Shown here: positions 46,170 through 55,413 of the stretch, piece after piece
Position numbering within the stretch: position 1 is the stretch's first letter
Layout: each line of letters opens with the position of its first letter
Assembly: GCF_029105185.1 (NCBI RefSeq)
Contig: NZ_JAFMZK010000001.1
Coordinates: 372,001 to 436,000 of the forward strand
Direction of reading: 5' to 3'
Source: Aliiroseovarius sp. Z3
GTDB lineage: Bacteria; Pseudomonadota; Alphaproteobacteria; Rhodobacterales; Rhodobacteraceae
Length of the DNA: 64,000 nucleotides
Notes under the pieces: generated by a model
Database searches by the model: none
What the model was told of the DNA's origin: nothing
Seen by the model: only the letters and a program-made list of their open reading frames with translations
Made by a program: the position numbers and the translations under genes

Positions 46170-46295
46170 GAGGGCGTTGCTACAGCAAAAACCCAAGCAG
46201 GTTCAAGCCGTCATTGCGATTTTCCAGAAAGGATTATTGCCCCGATGGGCGCGCCTGTCACATTGGGGTCGTGCCAGCCTGCGTTGTAAGGCCAA

Positions 46296-47012
46296 TCAGT
46301 CCACCAGATGGATGTTGAACCGACGGTTCAGGCGGCTTTTCTTTTCAACCTTGCCGAAGCGGACAGGCCCGATTTCCGAGGTGCGGCGAACATGGGTGCC
46401 GCCACAGGGTTGAAGGTCAACCTGTTCGTCCCCGGTGCCGATCCGCACAAGGCGCACTTTCCCCGCCCCCTTTGGCGGCTGAACGGACATGGTTTTCACC
46501 AACCCGGGATTGGCGTCGAGTTCTTTGTCAGTGATCCAACGCTCGGACACCTCAAGGTCGCGGGCGATCAGCGCGTTCAACGCATCTTCCAGTGCCTGCT
46601 TGTCTTCGGGCGGTTCTTCCATCGCGAAATCAAGTCGTGATTTCTGCGCGCCGATCTGGCCGCCCGTGACGGGCAAGGGAATGATCACCGACAGAAGATG
46701 CAACGCCGTGTGCATGCGCATATGTCGCAGACGCGTCCCCCAATCAAGCGATTGCATGACCTGTGTGCCGACGGGAGGAAGCGCATCACCCTCTTCTGGG
46801 ACAAGGGCGATATCCGCGCCGTCCCCTTTCAACGTATTGATCACGGACATCGACCCGCCATCCCAGGTCAGGGCGCCGCGGTCCCCCGGTTGGCCACCCC
46901 CGTTCGGATAATACAGGGACCGGTCAAGCACCACGCCGCGTTCGGCATGTGACACGACCCGCCCTGTCGCCTGCTGCATATAGGCGTCTTGCCGAAACAA
47001 TGCCTCAGTCAT
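46296..47012 (-). CDS. AlaX-type alanyl-tRNA editing protein
   Basis: The 238-residue protein is homologous to the editing domain of alanyl-tRNA synthetase, with zinc ligands in HTALH (near residue 105) and CGGTH (near 195). Free-standing AlaX enzymes deacylate Ser- or Gly-tRNA(Ala). The start at 47012 (MTEALFRQDAYM) is used; the longer frame lies in the mscS-like gene. It overlaps that gene by 8 bases and ends the trgA-to-alaX run. Confidence 0.9.
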   Translation of the reverse strand: MTEALFRQDAYMQQATGRVVSHAERGVVLDRSLYYPNGGGQPGDRGALTWDGGSMSVINTLKGDGADIALVPEEGDALPPVGTQVMQSLDWGTRLRHMRMHTALHLLSVIIPLPVTGGQIGAQKSRLDFAMEEPPEDKQALEDALNALIARDLEVSERWITDKELDANPGLVKTMSVQPPKGAGKVRLVRIGTGDEQVDLQPCGGTHVRRTSEIGPVRFGKVEKKSRLNRRFNIHLVD

Positions 47013-49500
47013 CGCCTTCCTCTCCCACGCCGGTGTCGGTCCCGGCATCATCCATGTCATCGACCGTCAGCATCTTGGACATGGTGTTTTTGTTCGGGGT
47101 ATCAACTTTGTCCGGGTCGTTGCCTGTCGCGCCCGACGTTCTCGTCGCGTCGGTCAATGCCTCGGGATTGCGCAGCCAGATGTCACGCTGCGCGAACGGG
47201 ATCTCAATGCCTTCTTCCACAAAGCGACGGGCGATTTCGTGATTGATCTCGCTCTTCACCGACAGCATGTAGTTCACATCACTCAGGATCGCCCTGATCT
47301 CGAAATCCAAGCTATCTGCACCGAATCCCTGAAACACCACCGCAGGGGCAGGTTCCACGGTGACCATAGGGTGGTTTTCCGCGATTTCACGCAATATCGC
47401 CTCGATCCGCCTTGTGTCTGATCCATAGGCGACACCGACCGGGATGATGACCCGGCCGATCGAGTTGCCGCGCGTGTAATTCGTCACCACTCCCGACACC
47501 AGGTCACTGTTGGGCAGGATCACATCGGTGCGATCAAACGTCTCGATACGGGTGGCCCGCACGGAAATATCGCGGACATACCCCATCTGGCCGCCGACTT
47601 CGATCCAGTCCCCTTCCGAAATCGGGCGTTCGATCAGAAGAATGATGCCCGAAACGAAGTTGGACACGATGGTCTGAAGACCAAAACCGATGCCCACCGA
47701 CAAGGCACCCGCGATGATCGCGATGGAACTCAGGTCAATGCCCGCTGTCGTGATGGCAATCACCGCGGCAAGGAAGATCCCCAGATATCCTACGCCGACC
47801 GCGATGGCGTTCTGGCCGCCCTTGTCCAGCCGGGTTTTCGGCAGGATCGAGCTGCGCAGGGCCGATTGCGCCCCCCGCGTCGCGACATACCCGATGCCGA
47901 AGATCAGCGCAAAGATCATAAATGTGCGTGGCGTTATCCGCGCTTCGCCCAGCTGGAAACCTTGTTGAAACGTCGCCCAAAGCTCGGACAGTTCGGTCGG
48001 GCGCACGCCCCAGATCAGGGCCATGATCGGCAACGACAACACGACCAGAACCGATGTCATGAGGACAGGCAGCAAAGCCTGATCCGCCTCATCTTCGTCA
48101 AGCTTGCGCGCGACCCCATACACACGGATCAAAAAGACATGCAGCAGCGACAGAACCGCAATCACGCCCATGGTCAACACCATGGGGAACAGGATAGAGG
48201 AGGCCAGCGACGTGTATCCAATCGCGGCCAAAACGGGCGCAGCGATACCGACAGCGGCACAGGCCTGCCCCATCAACAATACGGCGCGCTCGCGGAATGT
48301 CTTTACATCACCATCTGACTGGAGTTGGATGTTACGCCGCAACGTCCGGCCCATGCGCATCAACAGGTATCCCGTTGCAAGGATGGCCGGGAAGGACAGG
48401 ACGGCGAAGGTGCCGCTGGAATAGCCTTCGTGTTTGGACAGGTTGGTCAAAATGGGCCATAGGCCCAGCAACATGCCCAGCAATGCCACGTTGACCCGGG
48501 CCTCGGTGCGCAAGGCTGCCCGTGGCAAATCGATCAACGGCGCGCCGCCACTTTCCGTTGCAAACAAACGGGTGCCAATCCACAGGCTGATGAACAGGCT
48601 GAACCCAAACCACGGCAGCAGGTCGGCAATCACCTGGCCACGCAGGCCAAGAACGCCAGCAAGGTTCAACGCCACCATCAGAATGAAAATCCCGATCATC
48701 GGGGCAAGCACCTGACCGATTGACACAAGGAAGCCGATCACGCCACGTGCCGATCCGCGCCGACGTTCGCGAACCTTGTTGCCAAGCCGCATGATCCAGG
48801 CCCGGCTGCGTGTCAGCAGCAAGATCGAAACAACCAGAAGCAACAGGGTCACCGGCAAGTCGGCCCGCAGATCCCGCCGCTGTGCATCGCTGCCCCAGTT
48901 TTCGCGCACCTCTGCGACTGCAAGGTCCAGCGTTGTCTTGAGGTCCGTGAACGCCTTTGGCCAAAGGACCAGATTGATCGGGCTTGGGCCCAGGGCCAAC
49001 ATCTGATCGGTCTGTCGCGACCGCATCAACGTGTCGATTTTGCTGATCAGAACATCTGCACGGGAATAGGCTTCTTCTGCTTCCTGAACCGGCAACCGCG
49101 CTGCGTTCAGCTTCGTCGTCAGCTCGCTGCGGCGTTGGGTCAGAACGGCGGGCTCTGATCCGGCAGTCTCGGGTTCCGGTCCCAAGGTCGCCAACTGGGT
49201 TTTCAGCGTGTCGATACGTATCGAGTTTTCTTTCTGCGCCTCGCTGAACAGGTTCCGCCAGTCGGTCAGTTCCAGTCGCAGGTCATCAAGCACCTTGTCC
49301 GATGCCCGGTTCTGTTCGATCGCCCGCTCCGCACGGTTGGCCACCTGATCCCAGACTTCGTAATCCGGCACACCGTCGTCCGTGACCACATAGGCTGGCG
49401 TGCGTTCTGCGGCCGGCTCAGCCGCATCCAGAGCCAGCGCGCCAAACGCGGTGAAAAGCGCCAGAAGGGCCGCTAATCCGGCCGTCAGAAGGCGGGTCAT
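47005..49500 (-). CDS. MscS family mechanosensitive channel with DUF3772-type periplasmic domain
   Basis: The 831-residue protein has a signal peptide (MTRLLTAGLAALLALFTAFGALA), a periplasmic coiled region (about 50-190), many membrane segments (about 200-600) and a C-terminal MscS pore/beta domain: GIGFGLQTIVSNFVSGIIL near 605 and GDWIEVGGQMGYVRDI near 635. It releases solutes on hypo-osmotic shock. It overlaps cysK by 4 bases. The C-terminal tail is acidic and disordered-looking. Confidence 0.92.
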   Translation of the reverse strand: MTRLLTAGLAALLALFTAFGALALDAAEPAAERTPAYVVTDDGVPDYEVWDQVANRAERAIEQNRASDKVLDDLRLELTDWRNLFSEAQKENSIRIDTLKTQLATLGPEPETAGSEPAVLTQRRSELTTKLNAARLPVQEAEEAYSRADVLISKIDTLMRSRQTDQMLALGPSPINLVLWPKAFTDLKTTLDLAVAEVRENWGSDAQRRDLRADLPVTLLLLVVSILLLTRSRAWIMRLGNKVRERRRGSARGVIGFLVSIGQVLAPMIGIFILMVALNLAGVLGLRGQVIADLLPWFGFSLFISLWIGTRLFATESGGAPLIDLPRAALRTEARVNVALLGMLLGLWPILTNLSKHEGYSSGTFAVLSFPAILATGYLLMRMGRTLRRNIQLQSDGDVKTFRERAVLLMGQACAAVGIAAPVLAAIGYTSLASSILFPMVLTMGVIAVLSLLHVFLIRVYGVARKLDEDEADQALLPVLMTSVLVVLSLPIMALIWGVRPTELSELWATFQQGFQLGEARITPRTFMIFALIFGIGYVATRGAQSALRSSILPKTRLDKGGQNAIAVGVGYLGIFLAAVIAITTAGIDLSSIAIIAGALSVGIGFGLQTIVSNFVSGIILLIERPISEGDWIEVGGQMGYVRDISVRATRIETFDRTDVILPNSDLVSGVVTNYTRGNSIGRVIIPVGVAYGSDTRRIEAILREIAENHPMVTVEPAPAVVFQGFGADSLDFEIRAILSDVNYMLSVKSEINHEIARRFVEEGIEIPFAQRDIWLRNPEALTDATRTSGATGNDPDKVDTPNKNTMSKMLTVDDMDDAGTDTGVGEEGDD

Positions 49501-50546
49501 TCAACCTCCTCAAACACCTCGGGAAGCATCGCCGGACCACGGTCCAGCCAGTCCGGCACCGGCAGTTCTTTTTCCCGCAGGAAGTCCGGGTTGAACAGTT
49601 TCGACTGGTAGCGTGTGCCGTAATCGCACAAGACCGTCACAATGGTGTGGCCGGGGCCCATTTCTTTCGCCATGCGGATCGCTCCTGCGACGTTGATCCC
49701 CGATGATCCGCCAAGACACAGACCTTCGTCTTGCAACAGATCAAATATATAAGGCAGGGCCTCTTCATCCGGCACTTGCCACGCCATGTCAGGCGTGAAC
49801 CCCTCAAGGTTCTTGGTGATCCGCACCTGTCCGATCCCTTCCGCGATCGAACTGCCCTCCATCGCGATCTCGCCGGTGGTGTAATAGCTGTAAAGCCCGG
49901 CGCCCATTGGGTCCGCAATACCGATTTTCACGCCTTTCGGCTGCAACGCCATGCCTACCCCGGCAAGCGTGCCACCCGATCCAACCGAGCACACGAAGCC
50001 GTCAACCTTGCCTCCGGTCTGCTCCCATATCTCGGGGCCGGTGGTTTCGATATGGGCCACGCGGTTGGCGACATTGTCGAACTGGTTGGCCCAGATCACA
50101 CCATTGGGTTCTGTCTTGGCCAGCTTTTCGGCCAGACGACGCGAATAATGCACGAAATTGTTGGGGTTGCGATAAGGGGCTGCGGGCACCTGTACCAGCT
50201 CGGCGCCAGCCAGCCGCAGCATATCCTTCTTTTCCTCGGACTGGGTTTCGGGGATCACGATAACCGTCTTGAACCCCATCGACGCCCCAACCAGCGCCAA
50301 ACCGATCCCGGTGTTGCCCGCCGTGCCTTCGACAATGGTGCCGCCCGGTTTCAAATCGCCCCGCGCGACCGCATCCTTGATGATATACAGCGCCGCCCGG
50401 TCCTTGACCGACTGGCCGGGGTTCATGAACTCCGCCTTGCCAAGAATTTCACAACCGGTCTGTTCCGACGCTTTTTTCAGTCGGATCAATGGCGTATTGC
50501 CAACGGTCGCTTCCAGATCCTGCTTGATATCCATCTTCTGCCCCAT
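49497..50546 (-). CDS. cysK: cysteine synthase A (O-acetylserine sulfhydrylase)
   Basis: The 349-residue fold-type II PLP enzyme has the PLP lysine in NPGQSVKDRAAL near residue 45, the phosphate loop GTAGNTGIG near 78 and SVGSGGTLAGVG near 185. It makes cysteine from O-acetylserine and sulfide. I use ATG 50546 (MGQKMDIKQDL); an ATG four codons on is also possible. It lies downstream of trgA and trgB; in Rhodobacter sphaeroides trgAB and cysK both contribute to tellurite resistance. Confidence 0.92.
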   Translation of the reverse strand: MGQKMDIKQDLEATVGNTPLIRLKKASEQTGCEILGKAEFMNPGQSVKDRAALYIIKDAVARGDLKPGGTIVEGTAGNTGIGLALVGASMGFKTVIVIPETQSEEKKDMLRLAGAELVQVPAAPYRNPNNFVHYSRRLAEKLAKTEPNGVIWANQFDNVANRVAHIETTGPEIWEQTGGKVDGFVCSVGSGGTLAGVGMALQPKGVKIGIADPMGAGLYSYYTTGEIAMEGSSIAEGIGQVRITKNLEGFTPDMAWQVPDEEALPYIFDLLQDEGLCLGGSSGINVAGAIRMAKEMGPGHTIVTVLCDYGTRYQSKLFNPDFLREKELPVPDWLDRGPAMLPEVFEEVE

Positions 50547-50605
50547 GTGTCGCGTTTCCCTATAATCTGTAGGGGTTGGCAGAAGGGGGTTCAAGGGGGC
50601 GCGGA

Positions 50606-51728
50606 TCAGCTTTGGGCCCGAAGCGCCTCGCGGTTCGTGGACAGCCACAACGCACACAAGACCAGCGGGCCGCAGGCGACTTCACCGCTGAGGACTAGGT
50701 CCATCAATTGTGCGAAGGAAATGACATGGCTGCGAATATCCTCGACTTCCGCTTCCGCGCCCCCGATCCCCGCAGCATGATCGGGCAGGTCACACAGCGC
50801 CACGTAGGTGTAGAAGAACTCAGTGCTTGAGCCGGGGGCTGGGATAGTGGTGCGGCAGCGCCAGCAGGCGCTCGAGTTTCAATCCCGCCTCTTCCATGGC
50901 TTCGCGGTGGGCGCAATCTTCGGGCGTTTCGCCCGCGTCGATACGGCCCGCGATGGGTTCCAGCAACCACGGATGAGGATCACCGCGCATATGCGGGCCC
51001 ATGCGGAATTGCTCGATCAGCATCACGCGGTCGCGCACCGGGTCATAAGGCAACACGATCACCGCATCCGTGCCAATGAAGGCCGCGCGGTTCACAACCT
51101 CGCTCATTTCGCCGGAATAGCGGCGGAAGGACAGGTCTTGCTCTTCCATCGTAAAAAAACGGGAATAGGGGCGACTGCTTGCGCGAATGTCGATATCCCC
51201 TGCCCCGAAACTGGCGCGAAGCGTCGTCGGGATTGTGTTGGCCCGCGCACGCACGCGGCTTGCCGCACGTGCGCGGATCATCGGGAACCTCTGGGCGATC
51301 ACCTCGGACGGCACCTCTCCAAAGTAGGACATGACCTCTTGCGCGGCTTCCAATGTCATCGCTCCCCATCGCGCCACCCAATCGTCAAGCGACCACGGGT
51401 CGCCGGGCGCCCACAGACCGGGCGTGGGAAAATAGACCTGTGCGGATACCGCGGCAGCACCGTCATCGGGATGCACGTCGACCTGTTCTAACGCGTAATC
51501 GAACCCACCTTCATAGAAATCGAGCCGCGCGCGGGCGGTGTCACTCAACCCTTCGACCAGCAAGCCCTGCGCGCTGGCCGCCGCGTCCACTTCGATGGTT
51601 GGAAAGGGCTGGTCTTTGACCCAACTGACCCGGTGACCCGACAGCTGTGCCGGGCGCGTTTGATACCGCTCTCCAGTCAAGACCAAATCAAGCAATGGCA
51701 GGTGGCACAACGTGCCATAAAAGAACAT
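50606..51728 (-). pseudogene. trgB: trgB, NUDIX tellurite-resistance protein, frameshifted near its C terminus
   Basis: The first frame (51728 to 50820) encodes an N-terminal gamma-glutamylcyclotransferase/AIG2-like domain (MFFYGTLCHLPLLDLV) and a NUDIX domain with a full box from GRIDAGETPEDCAHREAMEE. It then stops at SPRLKH. Moving by one base in the run of five G (50834-50838) restores HYPSPGSSTEFFYTYVAL and continues in the other frame to 50606. The complete product would be about 373 residues, as for TrgB. The box is intact but about 78 residues are lost. It may be a true disruption, a sequencing error or, less likely, programmed slippage. Confidence 0.85.
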
Positions 51729-51741
51729 GTTGGTCAAAGAG

Positions 51742-52182
51742 TTAGCCCCATTTGCGAGCGGCGTTGAACGCACACCACGACGCCAATCCGCCGCCAATCA
51801 GGGCCGCGATGATAACCTCGGCTGTGAAATATTTCTGAAAAAAGTCGACGCATATCATGAAAATGTCCTGCAGCGCCTCGATCGGGCCGTCATAGGCTTT
51901 ACGAAGGCTTTGTTGGATCATCACGGAAAACGCAAAGACAAACAGGGTCAACCCGACCTGCACAAGTGTCGTAGTAAACGCATTGGCCCCAACGCTGCCA
52001 AGGCTGCGATCCGCGCGGGGGCCAAGGAACTTCCAGCCGACAAACAGCCCGACCAGAGCACATACCGGGCCGAGCTTCGACAGATCGCGCCCCTCTTCCA
52101 TCAAGGGCTTGATCAGTTCGGCACAGAACCAGCCCGTGACTGCCAAAATGGCAGCGGCGACAAGTTTTGCAGCTGTCGGCAT
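51742..52182 (-). CDS. trgA: TrgA family tellurite resistance membrane protein
   Basis: The 146-residue protein has four predicted membrane segments (for example LVAAAILAVTGWFCAELI and AFTTTLVQVGLTLFVFAFSV). Length, hydrophobic pattern and position before trgB and cysK match R. sphaeroides trgA. An aggag site lies eight bases before the ATG. It is the first gene of the run and ends 13 bases before trgB. The biochemical role is not known. Confidence 0.85.
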   Translation of the reverse strand: MPTAAKLVAAAILAVTGWFCAELIKPLMEEGRDLSKLGPVCALVGLFVGWKFLGPRADRSLGSVGANAFTTTLVQVGLTLFVFAFSVMIQQSLRKAYDGPIEALQDIFMICVDFFQKYFTAEVIIAALIGGGLASWCAFNAARKWG

Positions 52183-52305
52183 GTAACACTCCTGCTCACA
52201 CGACGTTGGTATCGACGTTTTTACAGGGGCTTATGGCCTTTTTATGGCACATGTCCCAGGAAAAACAGCAGTGCGGCGCAAACCACGCAGTGGCCGCACC
52301 CGCAC

Positions 52306-53511
52306 TCACGCAGGATTTTTCAATGTCACCTGAACCACATCACAATTGCCAGACCGAAAGGCCGCCGCACAGGACGTCAAATAGAAGTTCCACATCCTCT
52401 TGAAACGGTCGTCAAAGCCAAGCGCCGCGACCTGCCCCCATCTGGCATTGAACACCTCGTGCCATCGCCTGAGCGTTGCCGAATAGCTTTCCCCGAACGC
52501 GATCTGGTTTCGAAACGCCAAACCCGCTTTCTCGACCTCGGCCCGCAGCGCGGTTTTGGACGGAAGCATGCCACCCGGAAAGATGTATTTCTGTATGAAA
52601 TCAACGCCTTTTCGATAGACCTCAAAGCGCTTTTCGGTGATCGTGATAATCTGCAGAACCGCCTGTGCGCCGGGGCGCAGGCATTTGCGCACTGTGCCGA
52701 AATAGATCGGCCAGTATTTCTCGCCCACCGCTTCGAACATCTCGATCGACGCAATGCCGTCATACTGGCCTTTCTCGTCACGGTAATCCTGCATCTTGAT
52801 CGTCACCAGATCGGACAGGCCCGCCTTGCGCATACGCTCGACCGCGAAATCATGCTGTTCCTGACTGATTGTCAGGCCCGTCACCCGGATACCGCGCCGT
52901 GCGGCATGTTCGGCAAACCCGCCCCAGCCACAGCCGATTTCGAGCACATGATCGCCCGGCCCGACGCCTATCTGTTCGATCATCGAGGCATATTTCTGCT
53001 CCTGCGCCTTTTCCAGACTGTCCTGCCCGCTGCGAAACAGCGCCGAGGAATAGGTCATCGTGTCATCCAGCCACAGAGCATAGAAATCGTTGCCCAGGTC
53101 ATAGTGATAGCTGATGTTCTTTCTGGCCCGGCTTTTGGTGTTTGCATTCATCAGATGGCGCAAACGTTCATAGGCGCGCAGGAAAATCTGCCCCGGAAAG
53201 CCGTCATATAGAATGTCGTTGTCGTCCTGTAGCAGGTCCAGAAATGCCTGCAGATCCGGCGTCGACCACCCGCCATCAATATAGGCATCGCAAAACCCAA
53301 GATCGCCTTCACGGATCAGGCGGGCGAAGACATCGGGATCATGCACATGAAGTTCGGCCACGAAGCCGGGATGCGCGCCTTCGGCACGAAACCTGCGCCC
53401 GTCCGGCATGACGAAATCCAGCCGCCCGCGGTTCATCCGGTAGGCGATGTCGAACACATTGCTAAAATAGCGCGGCAGATCGGACTGCCCCGCAGTGCTG
53501 GTCAGGATCAT
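52306..53511 (-). CDS. cyclopropane-fatty-acid-synthase-like SAM methyltransferase
   Basis: The 401-residue protein has the CFA synthase layout: an N-terminal lipid-binding region, HYDLGNDFYALWLDD near 136, and the SAM motif VLEIGCGWGGFAEHA near 189. Two residues that hold bicarbonate in true CFA synthases are replaced: the Cys of YSC is Ser (S156) and the His of FEHVG is Ala (A261). It may methylate lipids without forming a ring. ATG 53511 follows ggggggt. It follows an unusual hairpin. Confidence 0.85.
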   Translation of the reverse strand: MILTSTAGQSDLPRYFSNVFDIAYRMNRGRLDFVMPDGRRFRAEGAHPGFVAELHVHDPDVFARLIREGDLGFCDAYIDGGWSTPDLQAFLDLLQDDNDILYDGFPGQIFLRAYERLRHLMNANTKSRARKNISYHYDLGNDFYALWLDDTMTYSSALFRSGQDSLEKAQEQKYASMIEQIGVGPGDHVLEIGCGWGGFAEHAARRGIRVTGLTISQEQHDFAVERMRKAGLSDLVTIKMQDYRDEKGQYDGIASIEMFEAVGEKYWPIYFGTVRKCLRPGAQAVLQIITITEKRFEVYRKGVDFIQKYIFPGGMLPSKTALRAEVEKAGLAFRNQIAFGESYSATLRRWHEVFNARWGQVAALGFDDRFKRMWNFYLTSCAAAFRSGNCDVVQVTLKNPA

Positions 53512-53580
53512 ATCACCCCCCACGTCCGTGATCCGTACCCTTTAGGCTAAGACGGTGATGACATGGCTGACAAGACGGTT

Positions 53581-53619
53581 GCTTTGCGGTTGCAACAAGC
53601 CATGCTGCAACCGCAAAGC
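53581..53619. repeat. perfect 14-bp inverted repeat upstream of the CFA-like gene
   Basis: GCTTTGCGGTTGCA (53581-53594) and TGCAACCGCAAAGC (53606-53619) are exact inverse copies around an 11-base loop. It lies between the class V PLP gene end and the CFA-like start. No T-run follows on either strand, so it may be a weak terminator for the upstream gene, an operator or a 5' leader structure. Confidence 0.7.
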
Positions 53620-53697
53620 TGGCGTGACTGACAGGTGGCAACAGCTCACCCACGAAGGTTCAATTAAGACCTGTATCCGGTTGTTATATATAACTTC

Positions 53698-54924
53698 TCA
53701 AAGAACCTTATCCAAAGCGCCGATCAACTTCGCCACTTCGTCTTCAGATGTATAGTGGGTATAACTGACCCTCAGCACCCCGTGATCCAGGTCGATCCCC
53801 TGCGCCTGCAATGCCCGGACCGCATAGAAATCGCCGCCTCCGGCCATGATGCCCAGCGGCACCAATTGTTCAGCAATTCCCGCCGCGGGCGTTTGCGTGG
53901 CAATGGCAACGGTGGGCGCGCGGCGGCTCGCCCGTGTGGGACCAAGCAAACGCACCGAGTTCTTTGACGTAAGATAGTCCAACAGGGGTTGCAGCAAGTG
54001 CTCCTCGTGCGCGCGCATCAGGTCATGAACGCCCGCCGCCCTTGTGGCTGCATCCCCCGCGATGCCGTGATGGGCCGCCATTGCGTCAAAATAGTCTGCC
54101 ATGCCTGCCGAGGCTGCGATCTGCGCGTGATCCGGCCCGGCGGGTGTAAACCGCTTATAAAGCGCATCTGCATTGAAGAAATGCCCCTGATTGGGCAACG
54201 CCTCGCCCAGTGCACGGCGGATCACCATGATCCCCTGATGCGGGCCATAGGTCTTATAGGCCGAAAACAGATAGATATCAGCGCCCAGCGCATCCACGTT
54301 CACCAACCCATGTGGCGCATAGCTGACGCCATCGACACAGGTAACGGCCCCTGCCGCGCGGGCCTTGGTGCAGATCGCGGCGACGTCGTTCACCTCGCCC
54401 ACCACGTTCGAGCAATGGGGAAAACACACCAACCGCACCTTGCCATCCGCCAACAGGTCGTCCAGCGCCGCCGGGTCCAGATGGCCGGTTTCGGGGTCAA
54501 TTCGCCACTCGCGGACCTCCAGACCTTCATCAGCCAATCGCCGCCATGGGCCGGAATTCGCTTCATGATCCTGATTGGTCACGACAATGGCATCCCCCGG
54601 CGCGAGATACTGCCGGAACGCCTGCGCCAACACATAGGTGTTCTGCGTGGTGGACGGACCAAAGGACAGTTCGTCCGCTTCAACCCCCATCATGGCCGCC
54701 AGACGTGTTCTGGCTTCATCCATTTCCTGGCCCGCCGACCGGGAAGCGTCATAAGGGCCATAAGGCTGCACTTTGCGCTGTGTGTAATAGCGGTTCAGAC
54801 GATCAATGACCGGCTTGCAGGTATACGACCCGCCTGCATTCTCAAAGAACGCCTGCCCTTGCAGGGTCGGCTCTGAAAAAGCCGGGAATTGGGCACGCAC
54901 CCAGTTGATGTCCAATTCTGTCAT
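53698..54924 (-). CDS. cysteine desulfurase-like class V PLP enzyme
   Basis: The 408-residue fold-type I protein has the PLP lysine in FSAYKTYGPHQG near 227, CVDGVSYAPHG near 202 and the NQDHEANSGPWRRL block near 124. This is the SufS/CsdA-like group often annotated as cysteine desulfurase-like. No suf or isc genes are near, so it is probably a specialised lyase or desulfurase. It starts with a usable ribosome site and stands alone. Confidence 0.82.
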   Translation of the reverse strand: MTELDINWVRAQFPAFSEPTLQGQAFFENAGGSYTCKPVIDRLNRYYTQRKVQPYGPYDASRSAGQEMDEARTRLAAMMGVEADELSFGPSTTQNTYVLAQAFRQYLAPGDAIVVTNQDHEANSGPWRRLADEGLEVREWRIDPETGHLDPAALDDLLADGKVRLVCFPHCSNVVGEVNDVAAICTKARAAGAVTCVDGVSYAPHGLVNVDALGADIYLFSAYKTYGPHQGIMVIRRALGEALPNQGHFFNADALYKRFTPAGPDHAQIAASAGMADYFDAMAAHHGIAGDAATRAAGVHDLMRAHEEHLLQPLLDYLTSKNSVRLLGPTRASRRAPTVAIATQTPAAGIAEQLVPLGIMAGGGDFYAVRALQAQGIDLDHGVLRVSYTHYTSEDEVAKLIGALDKVL

Positions 54925-55071
54925 GATTGGCTCCTTCAGCTCGCGTTGAGGGGAACCATAGCAGCCCCCTGATCCGGCAGGTCTTCCAGCCAGTCAGCAG
55001 GTGCTGACAGCCCCGACGGTACGGGACATCTTTTTTGTGCAATGCACGGGCAAAGGGGTCAAGCCACCTGT

Positions 55072-55413
55072 TTAGCTGCGATGGCTGCGGTGAAGGTCGG
55101 TGAGCACCCCATCCTCTGGCCAGCGTTTGAAGGCGGCATCCAGAAGGTCCCCCGGGTGGTAATCCCCCTCGGCCATCGGATCGTCCCGCGGGACCGCAAG
55201 CGCGAAGGGCTTCAGCACATCCGCGCCAATATCCTGTGCAATCATGATGCGCAGGTCTTCAGTTGTGAATTGTCTAAGGGGCTTCTTGCGCAGCGAGGCG
55301 CATGTGGTCTCAACATACGACGCACAGCAGGGCGTTCCCCAGCGCTGCCCGTCAATCTCTTCCAGTCTTTTGTTGGTGAGGGACGCGATCGCGCCCCTCT
55401 CCTTTCTAGGCAT
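55072..55413 (-). CDS. CDI-immunity-like small protein (contact-dependent inhibition immunity family)
   Basis: The 113-residue soluble protein resembles the CdiI-like family: LRKKPLRQFTTEDLRIMIAQDIG near 41-63 (the family core of Leu-rich segment plus EDLR) and MAEGDYHPGDLLDAAF near 80. No cdiA or cdiB gene lies in this window. It overlaps the end of acuI by 8 bases, so it is translated with the DMSP genes. It may be an orphan immunity protein or have been taken over for another role. Confidence 0.68.
   Translation of the reverse strand: MPRKERGAIASLTNKRLEEIDGQRWGTPCCASYVETTCASLRKKPLRQFTTEDLRIMIAQDIGADVLKPFALAVPRDDPMAEGDYHPGDLLDAAFKRWPEDGVLTDLHRSHRS

Noticed and set aside
51727-53211. 494-codon plus-strand frame covering trgA and the CFA-like gene
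   Set aside because: It runs opposite two recognisable genes and across their intergenic gap, with no motifs of its own.
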